Positions 35,053 to 44,094 are shown, counted from the first letter of the stretch. The stretch is 64,000 bases of DNA from Streptomyces sp. Je 1-332 (GCF_040730185.1 NZ_CP160402.1:1798001-1862000), one strand, 5' to 3'. The notes: generated from the sequence alone by a model not told the origin. Made by a program: numbers and translations.

Positions 35053-36370
35053 TCGTCGCGATGGCCTCGGCCTGGTCGGCGGCCGGGAGTTTGGCGATGG
35101 AGGCGCCGTGGTTGGAGCCGGGGACCTCGTAGCGGTAGGAGTCGCGGTGGCTCGGGGTGAACTTCTCCGCGCTCCACGGGTCGTTCTCGCCGTAGATGAA
35201 CATCATCCGCTGGCCGCGGGTCTTCACCCAGCGGTCCACGTCGGCGATGGTCCGGTTGTTGTACGAGCCGCGCATCGCCTCGGGAAGGACGGAGTTGGGC
35301 TGGTAGATGTCCGGGTAGTGGCGGACATCCTTGAGGTGCTTGAACTTCAGGTCCGCCCAGCCGAGTTGGGTGGCGGCCTGACGGTAGTAGGGGCCCGTGC
35401 CGTTCGTGCCGAGGGACTCGTCCTGGTAGACGCTGAAGCCGTGCTTCTTCGACCAGTCGTAGAGCTCGTCGTCGCTCGCCTGCTCGGCGTCGGGCACGGT
35501 CGGGCAGTTGTCGACGGTGCCGCTCTGCCAGAAGTTCCACACCTGGTCGAGCACGGCGAACTCGTAGGCCCGGTCGGTGGTGCCGAGCGTCTCCTCGAAC
35601 GTGTCGCCGTTGGCCTTGGCGTCCGCCTCGAACTTGGGGAGCAGCGCCTCGCGGCGTACCAGCATCTCGCGCTGCACGGCGTTCAGGGCCTTGCGGCATT
35701 CGGCCGTGCCGACCGTCCTGAAAAAGCGCTCGTAGCCGCTGTCGTCCTTGTTGTTCGCGTCGTTCGGGGCCACGAAGGCGACGACCGCGTCCAGGTCGTC
35801 GGGGTAGAAACGCTCGTGGTACGTCGCTGTCATCCCGCCCTTGCTGGCGCCCGTGCCCAGCCACTTGCCCTTCTCGATGCCGCGCAGCGCCCGGGTGAGG
35901 CGGTGCTCGTCGGCGGATTCCTGCTCGACGGTGAGCTTGGACCAGTCGGAGCCGGCCGGGCCCGAGGGCCGTGACTGCTCGAAGTAGCGGTGCTCGACGC
36001 TGACTTGGTTGGCGTCGATCAACTTGGTGAGGGCCGTGGTGTTGGACGCCAAGGTGTAGCCGCCGGTGTAGAGCACGGTCGGCTTGTCCGTGGCCTTGTG
36101 CCAGAGCGTGGCGCGCTGGGTGAAGGTGCCGGCGCGGGGGTTGCCGTGGTCGACGGGCTGGGCGTACGTGAGCGTGTAGAGGGGGTAGCCCTCCCTGTCG
36201 GCCACGGAGACGACCTTCATGCCGGGTATCTTCTCCAGCCGATCCCGGATGTCGGGCGCGGCGGCCTGGCTCCCGTCCGTCTGCGCGGCGGCGGGCACGG
36301 CCCCGCCGAGTACCGCCGCGCCTGCCATGAACCCGGCACAGAACAGCGCCGATATCCCCTTGTCGCGCAC
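35027..36370 (-). CDS. secreted tripeptidyl aminopeptidase, S28/S37-type serine protease
   Basis: A 447-residue exported protease with a signal peptide ending AAAQ near residue 30. The alpha/beta-hydrolase nucleophile is S176 in LGTGASKGGMT. Blocks such as YTGGYTLASNTTALTKLIDA, VEHRYFEQSRP and MFIYGENDPWSAEKF match the Streptomyces PS-10/S37 tripeptidyl aminopeptidases that remove tripeptides from protein N termini, for example in pro-transglutaminase maturation. Asp and His of the triad are probably in YGENDPW and GSNHGAS. Confidence 0.88.
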   Translation of the reverse strand: MRDKGISALFCAGFMAGAAVLGGAVPAAAQTDGSQAAAPDIRDRLEKIPGMKVVSVADREGYPLYTLTYAQPVDHGNPRAGTFTQRATLWHKATDKPTVLYTGGYTLASNTTALTKLIDANQVSVEHRYFEQSRPSGPAGSDWSKLTVEQESADEHRLTRALRGIEKGKWLGTGASKGGMTATYHERFYPDDLDAVVAFVAPNDANNKDDSGYERFFRTVGTAECRKALNAVQREMLVRREALLPKFEADAKANGDTFEETLGTTDRAYEFAVLDQVWNFWQSGTVDNCPTVPDAEQASDDELYDWSKKHGFSVYQDESLGTNGTGPYYRQAATQLGWADLKFKHLKDVRHYPDIYQPNSVLPEAMRGSYNNRTIADVDRWVKTRGQRMMFIYGENDPWSAEKFTPSHRDSYRYEVPGSNHGASIAKLPAADQAEAIATIKRWADVK

Positions 36371-36439
36371 CTTGTCTCCTCGTACTGGAGCGAATGGTTG
36401 CGCGGATGGTAACCGTCTTCACTTGGCGGGCGACAGGGG

Positions 36440-37624
36440 CTACTTGAGCTCCGAAAGGGCCGTCCTCACCTGCGCGAGATCCGCGTCCGACGCCAACCCG
36501 GCGTGGTAGAGCCGCAGTTCGTCCGCGCCCAGAGCGACCGCGCGCGCGGCGTCGGCGGCGAGGGTGCCGGGGGCGCCGCCCATGCCGGACACGACGGTCA
36601 GGTTCGCGGCGAGCGTGGTGCGGTCCGTGCGGTACGGAGCGAACGCCTTCAGGGCGTCCGCGCCTCCCGTGCAGGGCACCACGACGCCGTCGGCCACGGA
36701 GAGGATGTGCTCCGGGTCGACTCCGGCGTTGGCACCGCAGTGGTACGTCACCGGGTCGGCGTGCAGCAGCACACGGAAGCCGTTGGGAGCGGCGGCGCGC
36801 ACGGCTGCGATCGCCGCCTCCTGGAGTGTGCGGGCGGTCTCCTCGCGCCACGCGCGCGTGGCGGCAGCCGTCTCGGCGCCGAGGAGCCGCTCCACCGCCT
36901 CCCAGCCGCCGGGAGGCTCCTCGCCCCGCCACACGGGCTCCAGGGCGCGGCGGACCCGGGCCGCCAACTCGCCGGGAGCCAGCCCCTGTCGGGCGTACCC
37001 CTCGCCACAGTCCGCGCAGAAGCAGAGCGACATCAGGTACTGCCCGGCCTCACCGAGCGACACCCCGGCGATCTTGTCGTGGGCGTGCAGATGCGCGAGT
37101 CCGTACCAGCCGAGGGACTCCAGCTCGGTGCCGCTCGCCCCGGGGCGGACGGCGGCCTCGGCGGCGAGGTCGACGAGGTACGCGCGCGTGGCGGGCTGGG
37201 CGATGCAGGGCGCCCAGGGGTAGCGGTCCCCGTAGGCGTTGACGACGGAGGTGTCCGGATGGTCGGCGCCCATACGGGAGTTGTGGGCGAGGACCACCCA
37301 GGTGTGCACGTCGAGCCCGGCGGCTACGAGCGCCTCGGCAGCCTCCCCGTAGGCATCGCCCGGGGCCCAGCTTCCGGCCGCGTACGGACGCAGCGCGCGC
37401 CCCTCCCACCGGCCGTCGGGTCCGTACAGCACCGCCGCGTGCTCGGCGGTGACGATGCGGTGGCGCGGGTGGCGGGGGGTCAGCGCGCGCGTGGAGTGGT
37501 AGGCGGAGGCGAGGGTGACCTGCTGGACGCCGAGGTCCGCGACGCGCGCGGGGGCGGCGGGGTCGCCGACGACATCCCAGGGGTAGAGGAAGGCGGAGGC
37601 ACGCATGCGACTCACGGGGCTCAC
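36440..37624 (-). CDS. unknown protein with CFCxxC motif, coupled to kdgD-like gene
   Basis: A 394-residue cytoplasmic protein that I cannot assign. Alternating hydrophobic strands and helices with conserved-looking aromatic and acidic patches (residues about 30-330) suggest a TIM-barrel, possibly glycoside-hydrolase-like. Residues 201-206 read CFCADC, a motif seen in some sugar-active barrel proteins, which may bind metal. Its GTG start overlaps the stop of the KdgD-type gene by four bases, so the two are translationally coupled and it probably acts on a related sugar or sugar acid. ATG 37606 is an alternative start. Confidence 0.7.
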   Translation of the reverse strand: MSPVSRMRASAFLYPWDVVGDPAAPARVADLGVQQVTLASAYHSTRALTPRHPRHRIVTAEHAAVLYGPDGRWEGRALRPYAAGSWAPGDAYGEAAEALVAAGLDVHTWVVLAHNSRMGADHPDTSVVNAYGDRYPWAPCIAQPATRAYLVDLAAEAAVRPGASGTELESLGWYGLAHLHAHDKIAGVSLGEAGQYLMSLCFCADCGEGYARQGLAPGELAARVRRALEPVWRGEEPPGGWEAVERLLGAETAAATRAWREETARTLQEAAIAAVRAAAPNGFRVLLHADPVTYHCGANAGVDPEHILSVADGVVVPCTGGADALKAFAPYRTDRTTLAANLTVVSGMGGAPGTLAADAARAVALGADELRLYHAGLASDADLAQVRTALSELK

Positions 37625-38574
37625 GCGCCCTCCTCCCGCAGCAGGGCGCGCCCGCGCTCGGTCAGCTCCGCGAGGCGCTTGATGTGTTCGTCGGCGGGTT
37701 CGTGCAGCGGTGTCCGCACCCCGCCGACATCGAGCCCGGCCAGCCGCACGCCCGCCTTGACGAGCGATACGGCATAGCCGCGGCCCTCACCGCGCAGCTC
37801 CACGAAGGGGCGGTAGAAGCCGTCGATGAGCCGGTTCACGGTGGCGTCGCCCTCGGCGGTCCCGGCGTTGAAGGCCCGGTGGAAGGCGAGCGCGATGTCG
37901 GGCGCGAAGCAGAAGACGGCCGACGAGTAGAGCCTCACGCCGATGCCGCGGTAGGCGAGCCCTGTCAGCTCGGCGGTGGGCAGGCCGTTGAAGTAGAGGA
38001 ATTCCTCCGGGACTTCGGCGCGCACCGCACTGACGATGCGCTGCATCAGGTCCATGTCCCCGAGGCCGTCCTTGAAGCCGATGACGCCCTCGGTGCGGGC
38101 GAGCTCGACGACCGTCTCCGGGCTGAACACGGCGTTGTCGCGCTGGTAGACGATGACTTCGAGGGAGGTGGCCGCGGCCAGTTCGGCGTAGTGCCGCAGC
38201 AGGCCCTCCTGTCCGGCCACGACGAGGTAGGGCGGCATCGCGAGCAGCCCGTCGGCACCGGCCTCCTCGGCGAGGCGCGCGTACCGTACGGCCAGCGCGG
38301 TGCCGTACCCGGCGCCCGCGACCACCGGCACCCGCCCCGCCGTCTCCTCGACGGCGGCACCGACACAGGCCCGGAACTCCTCGGGCGTCAGGGCGTGGAA
38401 CTCGCCCGTGCCGCAGCACGCGAACACGGCCGCGGCGCCCGCGTCCACGCCCGCGCGCACGTGCGCGCGGAAGACGTCGAGGTCGACGGAGCCGTCCGGT
38501 GCGTAGGCGGTGACCGGGAAGAACAGCGGCCCGCTGGGGATGTCGAGTCGAGCGGCGAGGGGTGCTGACGTCAC
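37621..38574 (-). CDS. 5-dehydro-4-deoxyglucarate dehydratase-like (KdgD, DHDPS family)
   Basis: A 317-residue TIM-barrel aldolase-family enzyme expected to dehydrate and decarboxylate 5-keto-4-deoxyglucarate to 2-oxoglutarate semialdehyde. FFPVTAY at the N terminus, CCGTGEFHALTPEEF, catalytic Y143 in IVYQRDNAVF, Schiff-base lysine K168 in VIGFKDGLGD, and LYSSAVFCFAP follow the KdgD pattern. GTG 38574 is preferred because GGGAG lies five bases upstream. Divergent from a uronate dehydrogenase gene; together they suggest hexuronate/aldarate use. Confidence 0.83.
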   Translation of the reverse strand: MTSAPLAARLDIPSGPLFFPVTAYAPDGSVDLDVFRAHVRAGVDAGAAAVFACCGTGEFHALTPEEFRACVGAAVEETAGRVPVVAGAGYGTALAVRYARLAEEAGADGLLAMPPYLVVAGQEGLLRHYAELAAATSLEVIVYQRDNAVFSPETVVELARTEGVIGFKDGLGDMDLMQRIVSAVRAEVPEEFLYFNGLPTAELTGLAYRGIGVRLYSSAVFCFAPDIALAFHRAFNAGTAEGDATVNRLIDGFYRPFVELRGEGRGYAVSLVKAGVRLAGLDVGGVRTPLHEPADEHIKRLAELTERGRALLREEGA

Positions 38575-38630
38575 GGGCTCTCCCTTAGCGTGCACGTTTC
38601 TGATCCACGTCCATATTTCTGAACAGACCC

Positions 38631-38782
38631 ACGCTAAGCCGCCCCTGAGCCCCGGTCAAGCGCCCGAGTCGACCCAAGGTCGACAAGAGATCCACAGGAG
38701 ATCGATGATCCATGGGCAATCGTCGGGCGGATTCCCCGCCTCCGTACGACACTTGACGCGACGAGCCGTTGATCCCTAGCGT
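38631..38782. promoter_or_regulatory. divergent promoter pair between kdgD-like and udh-like genes
   Basis: Plus strand: TTGACG (38753-38758), 18-bp spacer, TAGCGT (38777-38782), directed at the uronate dehydrogenase gene. Minus strand: TTGACC (read from 38659 to 38654), 17-bp spacer, TAGCGT (38636 to 38631), directed at the kdgD-like gene. The identical -10 boxes and good spacing support housekeeping-sigma promoters. Confidence 0.6.
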
Positions 38783-38873
38783 GTCCACAGATATGAATGC
38801 TGTACGCAGATGCGAACGCAGCCGCTGGCGTTGACGCTGATGCTGACGCTGACGCTGATCCGAGGAGACCCTC

Positions 38874-39686
38874 ATGCCCGCTCCCCGCACCGTCCTGCTC
38901 ACCGGCGCCGCAGGCGGCCTCGGCACCCTGATGCGGGGGCTGCTTCCGGCGTACGGCTACGAACTGCGGCTGCTCGACGTGCGGCCCATCGAGGGCGAGC
39001 CGGACGCGATCACGGCGGACCTCGCGGACAGGAAGGTGCTACGGGAGGCCGTGCGGGGTGTCGACGCGGTCATCCATCTCGCGGGCATCTCCCTGGAGTC
39101 CTCCTTCGACAAGATCCTGCGGGCGAACATCGAGGGGACGTACAACCTCTACGAAGCGGCGCGCGAGGAGGGCGTCGGCCGGATCGTCTTCGCTTCGTCG
39201 AACCACGCGGTGGGGTTCACGCCGCGGCCCGTCGGCGACGACGATCCGCTGATCGCGGTGGACACTCCGCGCCGTCCCGACACGTTCTACGGCCTCTCCA
39301 AGTCCTTCGGCGAGGACCTCGCCCAGCTCTACTGGGACAAGCACGGCCTCGAGACGGTCTCCGTGCGGATCGGTTCGTGCTTCCTGGAGCCGACGAGTGT
39401 GCGGATGCTGTCGGTCTGGATGAGCCCCGGGGACGGGGCCCGGCTCTTCCACGCGGCGCTGACCGCTTCCGCGGTGGGGCATGCGGTGGTGTACGGGTCG
39501 TCCGCCAACACGCGGCTGTGGTGGGACCTTTCGTCGGCGCGGGCGCTGGGGTACTCGCCGCAGGACGACTCCGAGCAGTACGCGGCGAAGCTGGTCGCGG
39601 AGCAGGGTGAACTGGATCCCGCGAACCCGGACCACGCGAACCTGGGGGGCCACTTCTGCACGAACCCGCCGGTGTGGCCGTACTGA
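38874..39686 (+). CDS. uronate dehydrogenase-like NAD-dependent oxidoreductase
   Basis: A 270-residue extended-SDR enzyme. NAD-binding GAAGGLG is at residues 11-17, the Asp for the ribose is in LRLLDVRP, and the catalytic pair is Y139/K143 in DTFYGLSK. The stretch FASSNHAVGF is characteristic of uronate dehydrogenases, which oxidise D-galacturonate or D-glucuronate at C1 to the aldaro-lactone. Divergent from the kdgD-like gene under a matching promoter. ATG 38874 has CGAGGAG upstream. A repeat hairpin follows. Confidence 0.82.
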   Translation: MPAPRTVLLTGAAGGLGTLMRGLLPAYGYELRLLDVRPIEGEPDAITADLADRKVLREAVRGVDAVIHLAGISLESSFDKILRANIEGTYNLYEAAREEGVGRIVFASSNHAVGFTPRPVGDDDPLIAVDTPRRPDTFYGLSKSFGEDLAQLYWDKHGLETVSVRIGSCFLEPTSVRMLSVWMSPGDGARLFHAALTASAVGHAVVYGSSANTRLWWDLSSARALGYSPQDDSEQYAAKLVAEQGELDPANPDHANLGGHFCTNPPVWPY

Positions 39687-39695
39687 CGGCTCCTT

Positions 39696-39832
39696 TCCCC
39701 AATCCCGCCCCTTCCCGAAAACCCGCTGCGCGGGGGCGTCCTCAAACGCCGGACGGGCTGGATTTCCAGCCCGTCCGGCGTTTGAGGACGAACTCGGCGA
39801 AGCCGGTGATCAACGGCAACCAAGGCCCCCGC
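39696..39832. terminator. intergenic repeat with 25-bp perfect hairpin after udh-like gene
   Basis: Same element as at 9244: TTTCCCCAATCCCGCCCCTT head, a perfect inverted repeat with arms 39737-39761 and 39766-39790 around ATTT, then GAACTCGGCGAAGCCGGTGA. It probably ends the udh-like transcript. Confidence 0.75.
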
Positions 39833-39848
39833 GCCAGAGCGGGCAGCG

Positions 39849-40007
39849 AACGGGCACCCCCCACCCCCAGAACGGGCACGGACCAAGCCCGAAGCAGAGG
39901 CCCAGGCCCCGCCAAACGGGCACACCCGGGCACCATCACCCCCGCTCCGAGCCTGTTCACGCACCGCCCCCCGCTGTAGAACTTCCCCACAGGGCCCGAA
40001 CGGGCAC
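39849..40007. promoter_or_regulatory. four AACGGGCAC direct repeats upstream of deoR
   Basis: The 9-mer AACGGGCAC occurs at 39849, 39871, 39915 and 39999 (start positions), separated by 22, 44 and 84 bp, close to whole numbers of helical turns. The last copy is 24 bp from the deoR ATG. This is a likely multi-site operator for the DeoR regulator. The rest of the 39687-40030 gap holds the repeat element and nothing else recognisable. Confidence 0.6.
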
Positions 40008-40030
40008 AGCGAGGGAAGGAGGCGGCGGCC

Positions 40031-40801
40031 ATGACCGCGGAAGAGCGCCAGCGGGAAATCGTCAGGGCGGCACGGACCTCCGGCTCCGTGGACGTCACCG
40101 CACTCGCCACCGAGCTCGGCGTCGCCAAGGAAACCGTCCGCCGTGACCTCCGCGCCCTGGAGGACCACGGCTTGGTCCGCCGCACCCACGGCGGCGCCTA
40201 CCCCGTGGAGAGCGCCGGCTTCGAGACGACCCTCGCCTTCCGCACCACCATGCACGTCCCGGAGAAGCGAAGGATCGCCTCCGCCGCGGCCGACCTCCTC
40301 GGCGACGCCGAGACGGTCTTCGTCGACGAGGGCTTCACCCCGCAGCTCATCGCCGAGGCCCTCCCCGAAGCCGCCGAGGGACGCCCTCTGACCATCGTCA
40401 CCGCGTCCCTGGCCACCGCCGGCGCCCTCGCCGAGGCGGACAACATGTCCGTCCTCCTCCTCGGCGGCCGCGTCCGCCCCGGCACGCTCGCGACCGTCGA
40501 CCACTGGACGACGCGCATGCTGGCCGGGTTCGTGATCGACCTCGCTTTCATCGGGGCCAACGGCATCTCCCGGGAGTACGGCCTGACCACGCCCGACCCG
40601 GCGGTCAGCGAGGTGAAGACGCAGGCCATCCGCGCGTCACGCCGCACCGTGTTCGCGGGTGTGCACACCAAGTTCGGGGCGACGAGCTTCTGCAGGTTCG
40701 GTCACGTCGGCGAGCTGGAGGCCATCGTCACGAGCACGCAGCTGCCCGCCTCCGAGGCGCACCGCTACTCGCTCCAGGGCCCCCAGGTCATCCGCGTCTG
40801 A
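40031..40801 (+). CDS. DeoR/GlpR family transcriptional regulator
   Basis: A 256-residue sugar regulator. The N-terminal helix-turn-helix shows VTALATELGVAKETVRRDLRALEDHGLVRRTHGGA, the DeoR signature. The C-terminal DeoRC sensor domain has VFVDEGFTPQLIAEAL, LLGGRVRPG and DLAFIGANGIS. ATG 40031 follows AAGGAGG. It heads a gene group with a polyol-type ABC importer and a polyol dehydrogenase and probably represses them unless a sugar phosphate or polyol is present. Confidence 0.91.
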   Translation: MTAEERQREIVRAARTSGSVDVTALATELGVAKETVRRDLRALEDHGLVRRTHGGAYPVESAGFETTLAFRTTMHVPEKRRIASAAADLLGDAETVFVDEGFTPQLIAEALPEAAEGRPLTIVTASLATAGALAEADNMSVLLLGGRVRPGTLATVDHWTTRMLAGFVIDLAFIGANGISREYGLTTPDPAVSEVKTQAIRASRRTVFAGVHTKFGATSFCRFGHVGELEAIVTSTQLPASEAHRYSLQGPQVIRV

Positions 40802-40904
40802 CACACCCCCGCCCGCTCACCCGCCACCGGCACCTCTCGTGATCCCGCACGCCCGAATTCACCCCTCACGCATCCCACAAGTCCCCATACGTCCAGGAGC
40901 ACCC

Positions 40905-42278
40905 ATGCGAACCCACAGCCGACGGAGGCCGCGCGCACTCGCCGCGGCAGCCGCAGGGACGCTGCTTGCCCCGCTGCTCTCCGGCTGCTGGGCCGGGGCG
41001 GGCGGGACCGGTTCAGGCGGCGACTCCATCAACGTACTGATGGTGAACAACCCGCAGATGGTCGAACTGCAGAAGCTCACCGCCGCCCACTTCACCAAGG
41101 AAACGGGCATCAAGGTGAACTTCACGGTCCTGCCCGAGAACGACGTCCGCGACAAGATCAGCCAGGACTTCGCCAACCAGGCGGGCCAGTACGACGTCGC
41201 CACGCTCAGCAACTACGAGATCCCGATCTACGCCAAGAACGACTGGCTGCACGAACTCGGCTCGTACACCCGCAAGGACAAGGCGTACGACGAGAAGGAC
41301 GTACTGCCGTCCATGCGTCAGTCCCTCACCGGGGACGACGGCAAGCTCTACGGGCAGCCCTTCTACGGAGAGTCGTCCTTCCTGATGTACCGCAAGGACG
41401 TCTTCGAGAAGGCCGGCCTGACCATGCCGAAGAAGCCCACCTGGCAGCAGGTGGCGAAACTCGCGGCCGATGTCGAAGGCGCCGGTGCCGAGCCCGGGAT
41501 GAAGGGCATCTGTCTGCGCGGACTTCCGGGCTGGGGTGAACTGATCGCGCCGCTGACGACGGTGGTGAACACCTTCGGAGGGACGTGGTTCGACAAGGGG
41601 TGGAAGGCCCGCCTCGACTCCCCCGAGTTCGAGAAGGCGACGCGCTTCTACGTGGACCTCGTCCGCGAGCACGGCGAGTCCGGCGCCGCCCAGTCCGGCT
41701 ATGCCGAGTGCCTGAACAACCTCACCCAGGGCAAGACCGCCATGTGGTACGACGCCACGGCCGCCGCCGGGTCGCTGGAGTCCGCCAAGTCCCCGGTCAA
41801 GGGCAAGATCGGCTACGTTCCGGCGCCCGTGGAGAAGACGAAGAGCTCCGGGTGGCTCTACACCTGGGCCTGGGGCCTGCAGAAGGCGTCACGGAACCCG
41901 GACAAGGCCTGGAAGTTCGTCTCCTGGGCGTCCAGCAAGGAGTACGAGGAACTGGTCGGCGAGAAGATCGGCTGGTCCAACGTCCCCGCGGGCAAGCGCG
42001 CTTCGACGTACGACAACCCGGAGTACGTCAAGGAAGCCGCCGCGTTCCAGGACGTCACCCATGACGCCATCGAAGGCGCCCGGCCGACCGACCCCGGCGT
42101 GCAGCCCCGGCCCGCGCCCGGCATCCAGTTCGTCGGCATCCCCGAGTTCACCGACCTCGGCACGAAGGTCTCCCAGGAGATCAGCGCGGCCATCGCCGGG
42201 CGCCAGTCCGTCGCATCGGCCCTCAGGAAGTCACAGAAGCTCGCCGAGAAGATCGCCGAGGAGTACGAGGGACGATGA
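40905..42278 (+). CDS. ABC transporter polyol/sugar-binding lipoprotein
   Basis: A 457-residue extracellular binding protein. Signal peptide with lipobox LLSGC (C28). The mature part resembles mannitol/sorbitol-binding proteins: VLMVNNPQMVELQKLTAAHF, GQPFYGESSFLMYRKDVF, GICLRGLPGWGE and AMWYDATAAAGSLE. ATG 40905 has CAGGAG upstream. It overlaps the first permease by four bases. No ATPase gene is next to it; streptomycetes often share one general ATPase (MsiK) among sugar importers. Confidence 0.9.
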   Translation: MRTHSRRRPRALAAAAAGTLLAPLLSGCWAGAGGTGSGGDSINVLMVNNPQMVELQKLTAAHFTKETGIKVNFTVLPENDVRDKISQDFANQAGQYDVATLSNYEIPIYAKNDWLHELGSYTRKDKAYDEKDVLPSMRQSLTGDDGKLYGQPFYGESSFLMYRKDVFEKAGLTMPKKPTWQQVAKLAADVEGAGAEPGMKGICLRGLPGWGELIAPLTTVVNTFGGTWFDKGWKARLDSPEFEKATRFYVDLVREHGESGAAQSGYAECLNNLTQGKTAMWYDATAAAGSLESAKSPVKGKIGYVPAPVEKTKSSGWLYTWAWGLQKASRNPDKAWKFVSWASSKEYEELVGEKIGWSNVPAGKRASTYDNPEYVKEAAAFQDVTHDAIEGARPTDPGVQPRPAPGIQFVGIPEFTDLGTKVSQEISAAIAGRQSVASALRKSQKLAEKIAEEYEGR

Positions 42279-43228
42279 CCGCCACCGCGAGTACCACCAC
42301 CGTCGCGCCCACCACCGCGCGCGCCCCCGCACCCAAAACACCGGGAAGGCTGCGCGCCTGGGCCACCAGGGCCCCGCTGCTGCCCGCCCTGATCTTCATG
42401 GTCGTCGTCACCCAACTGCCCTTCGTGGCCACGCTGGTGATCTCCTTCTTCGACTGGAACGCCCTCTACCCCGACGCCCGCAGCTTCGCCGGCTTCGACA
42501 ACTACTCCGAGGTCCTCACCGACCCGGATCTGCGCAAGTCCGTCCTGACGACCATCGTGCTCACGGCCACCGTGGTGATCGCGAGCCTCGTCATCGGCCT
42601 CGGGCTCGCCCTGCTCCTCGACCGGAAGTTCCGGGGCCGGGGCATGGTGCGTACGTTGCTCATCGCGCCGTTCCTGCTGGTGCCGGTGGCCGCGGCGCTG
42701 CTGTGGAAGCACGTGCTCTACAACCCCGAGTACGGCCTCTTCAACGGCCTGCTGCACTGGGTGGGCGGTGACGGCGCGGCACAGCCCGACTGGGTCTCCA
42801 ACACCCCGCTGATCGCCATCGAGGCCTCCCTGATCTGGCAGTGGACGCCCTTCATGATGCTGATCCTGCTCGCGGGCCTGCAGAGCCGCGACAGTGAACT
42901 CATCGAGGCCGCCCGCATGGACGGGGCCGGCAACTGGCAGGTGTTCCGGTATCTGACGCTGCCGCATCTGCGCCGCTATCTGGAGCTGGGCGCACTCCTC
43001 GGCTCGATCTACATCGTGCAGAACTTCGACGCCGTCTTCACGATCACCTCGGGCGGTCTCGGCACCGCCAACCTGCCGTACACCGTCTACCAGAGCTTCT
43101 ACCAGGCCCACGAGAACGGCCTGGCGTCCGCCGCCGGTGTCCTCGTCGTCATCGGTTCCATCATCATCGCGACCTTCGCACTGCGGGTCGTCTCGTCCCT
43201 GTTCCGTGAGGAGGCGTCCCGCGCATGA
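42275..43228 (+). CDS. carbohydrate ABC transporter permease (MalF type)
   Basis: A 317-residue inner-membrane permease with about six helices. The EAA loop for the ATPase is ELIEAARMDGAGNWQVFRYLTLPHL. The N terminus carries a short cytoplasmic extension rich in Thr, Ala and Pro. It overlaps its neighbours by four bases at both ends (ATGA), so it forms a tight complex with the next gene product. Confidence 0.92.
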   Translation: MTATASTTTVAPTTARAPAPKTPGRLRAWATRAPLLPALIFMVVVTQLPFVATLVISFFDWNALYPDARSFAGFDNYSEVLTDPDLRKSVLTTIVLTATVVIASLVIGLGLALLLDRKFRGRGMVRTLLIAPFLLVPVAAALLWKHVLYNPEYGLFNGLLHWVGGDGAAQPDWVSNTPLIAIEASLIWQWTPFMMLILLAGLQSRDSELIEAARMDGAGNWQVFRYLTLPHLRRYLELGALLGSIYIVQNFDAVFTITSGGLGTANLPYTVYQSFYQAHENGLASAAGVLVVIGSIIIATFALRVVSSLFREEASRA

Positions 43229-44094
43229 GTACCGCCGTGACGCGTATACGTACCCGGCCCGGGAGCCGCTTTCGCATCCGGGGCTCGGCGGGGCTCGGCC
43301 TCGTCGCGTGGCTCATCGGCCTGCTGTTCTTCCTGCCGATCGCCTGGATGACGCTGACCTCCTTCCACTCGGAGGAGGACGCCGCGACCAACCCGCCCTC
43401 GCTCGCCGCCTCGCTCACCCTGGACGGCTACCGCGACTTCTTCGGGTCGGGCGGCGGGGCGAGCCCCTGGCCCTCGCTCATCAACTCGACCGTGGCGTCG
43501 GTCGCCTCGACCCTCCTTGTGCTGCTGCTCGCGCTGCCCGCCGCGTACGCGCTCTCCATCAGGCCGGTGAAGAAGTGGACGGACGTCCTGTTCTTCTTCC
43601 TCTCCACGAAGATGCTGCCGGTCGTGGCGGGACTGCTTCCGATCTACCTCTTCGCCAAGAACGCCGAGATGCTCGACAACATCTGGCTGCTCGTCATCCT
43701 CTACACGTCGATGAACCTGCCGATCGCGGTGTGGATGATGCAGTCCTTCCTCTCCGAGGTGCCGGTCGCGATCATCGAGGCCGCGCAGATCGACGGGGCG
43801 CGGCTGCCCACCATCCTCGGGCGCGTGGTGGCCCCCATCGCGCTGCCGGGCATCGCCGCGACCTCTCTGATCTGCTTCATCTTCAGCTGGAACGAACTCC
43901 TCTTCGCGCGGGTGCTCACGGGCGTCGTCGCCCAGACCGCGCCCGTGTTCCTGACCGGCTTCATCACCAGCCAGGGCCTGTTCCTGGCGAAGGTGTGCGC
44001 CGCGTCGCTCGTGATCTCCCTGCCGGTGCTCGCCGCGGGGTTCGCCGCCCAGGACAAGCTGGTCCAGGGCCTGTCGTTGGGAGCAGTCAAGTGA
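43225..44094 (+). CDS. carbohydrate ABC transporter permease (MalG type)
   Basis: A 289-residue permease, partner of the preceding one. About six membrane helices and an EAA loop AIIEAAQIDGARLPTILGRVVAPIALPG. WLIGLLFFLPIAWMTLTSF is the first helix. ATG start overlaps the previous stop, and the GTG of the dehydrogenase overlaps this gene's stop. Together with the binding protein it would import a polyol or sugar. Confidence 0.92.
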   Translation: MSTAVTRIRTRPGSRFRIRGSAGLGLVAWLIGLLFFLPIAWMTLTSFHSEEDAATNPPSLAASLTLDGYRDFFGSGGGASPWPSLINSTVASVASTLLVLLLALPAAYALSIRPVKKWTDVLFFFLSTKMLPVVAGLLPIYLFAKNAEMLDNIWLLVILYTSMNLPIAVWMMQSFLSEVPVAIIEAAQIDGARLPTILGRVVAPIALPGIAATSLICFIFSWNELLFARVLTGVVAQTAPVFLTGFITSQGLFLAKVCAASLVISLPVLAAGFAAQDKLVQGLSLGAVK

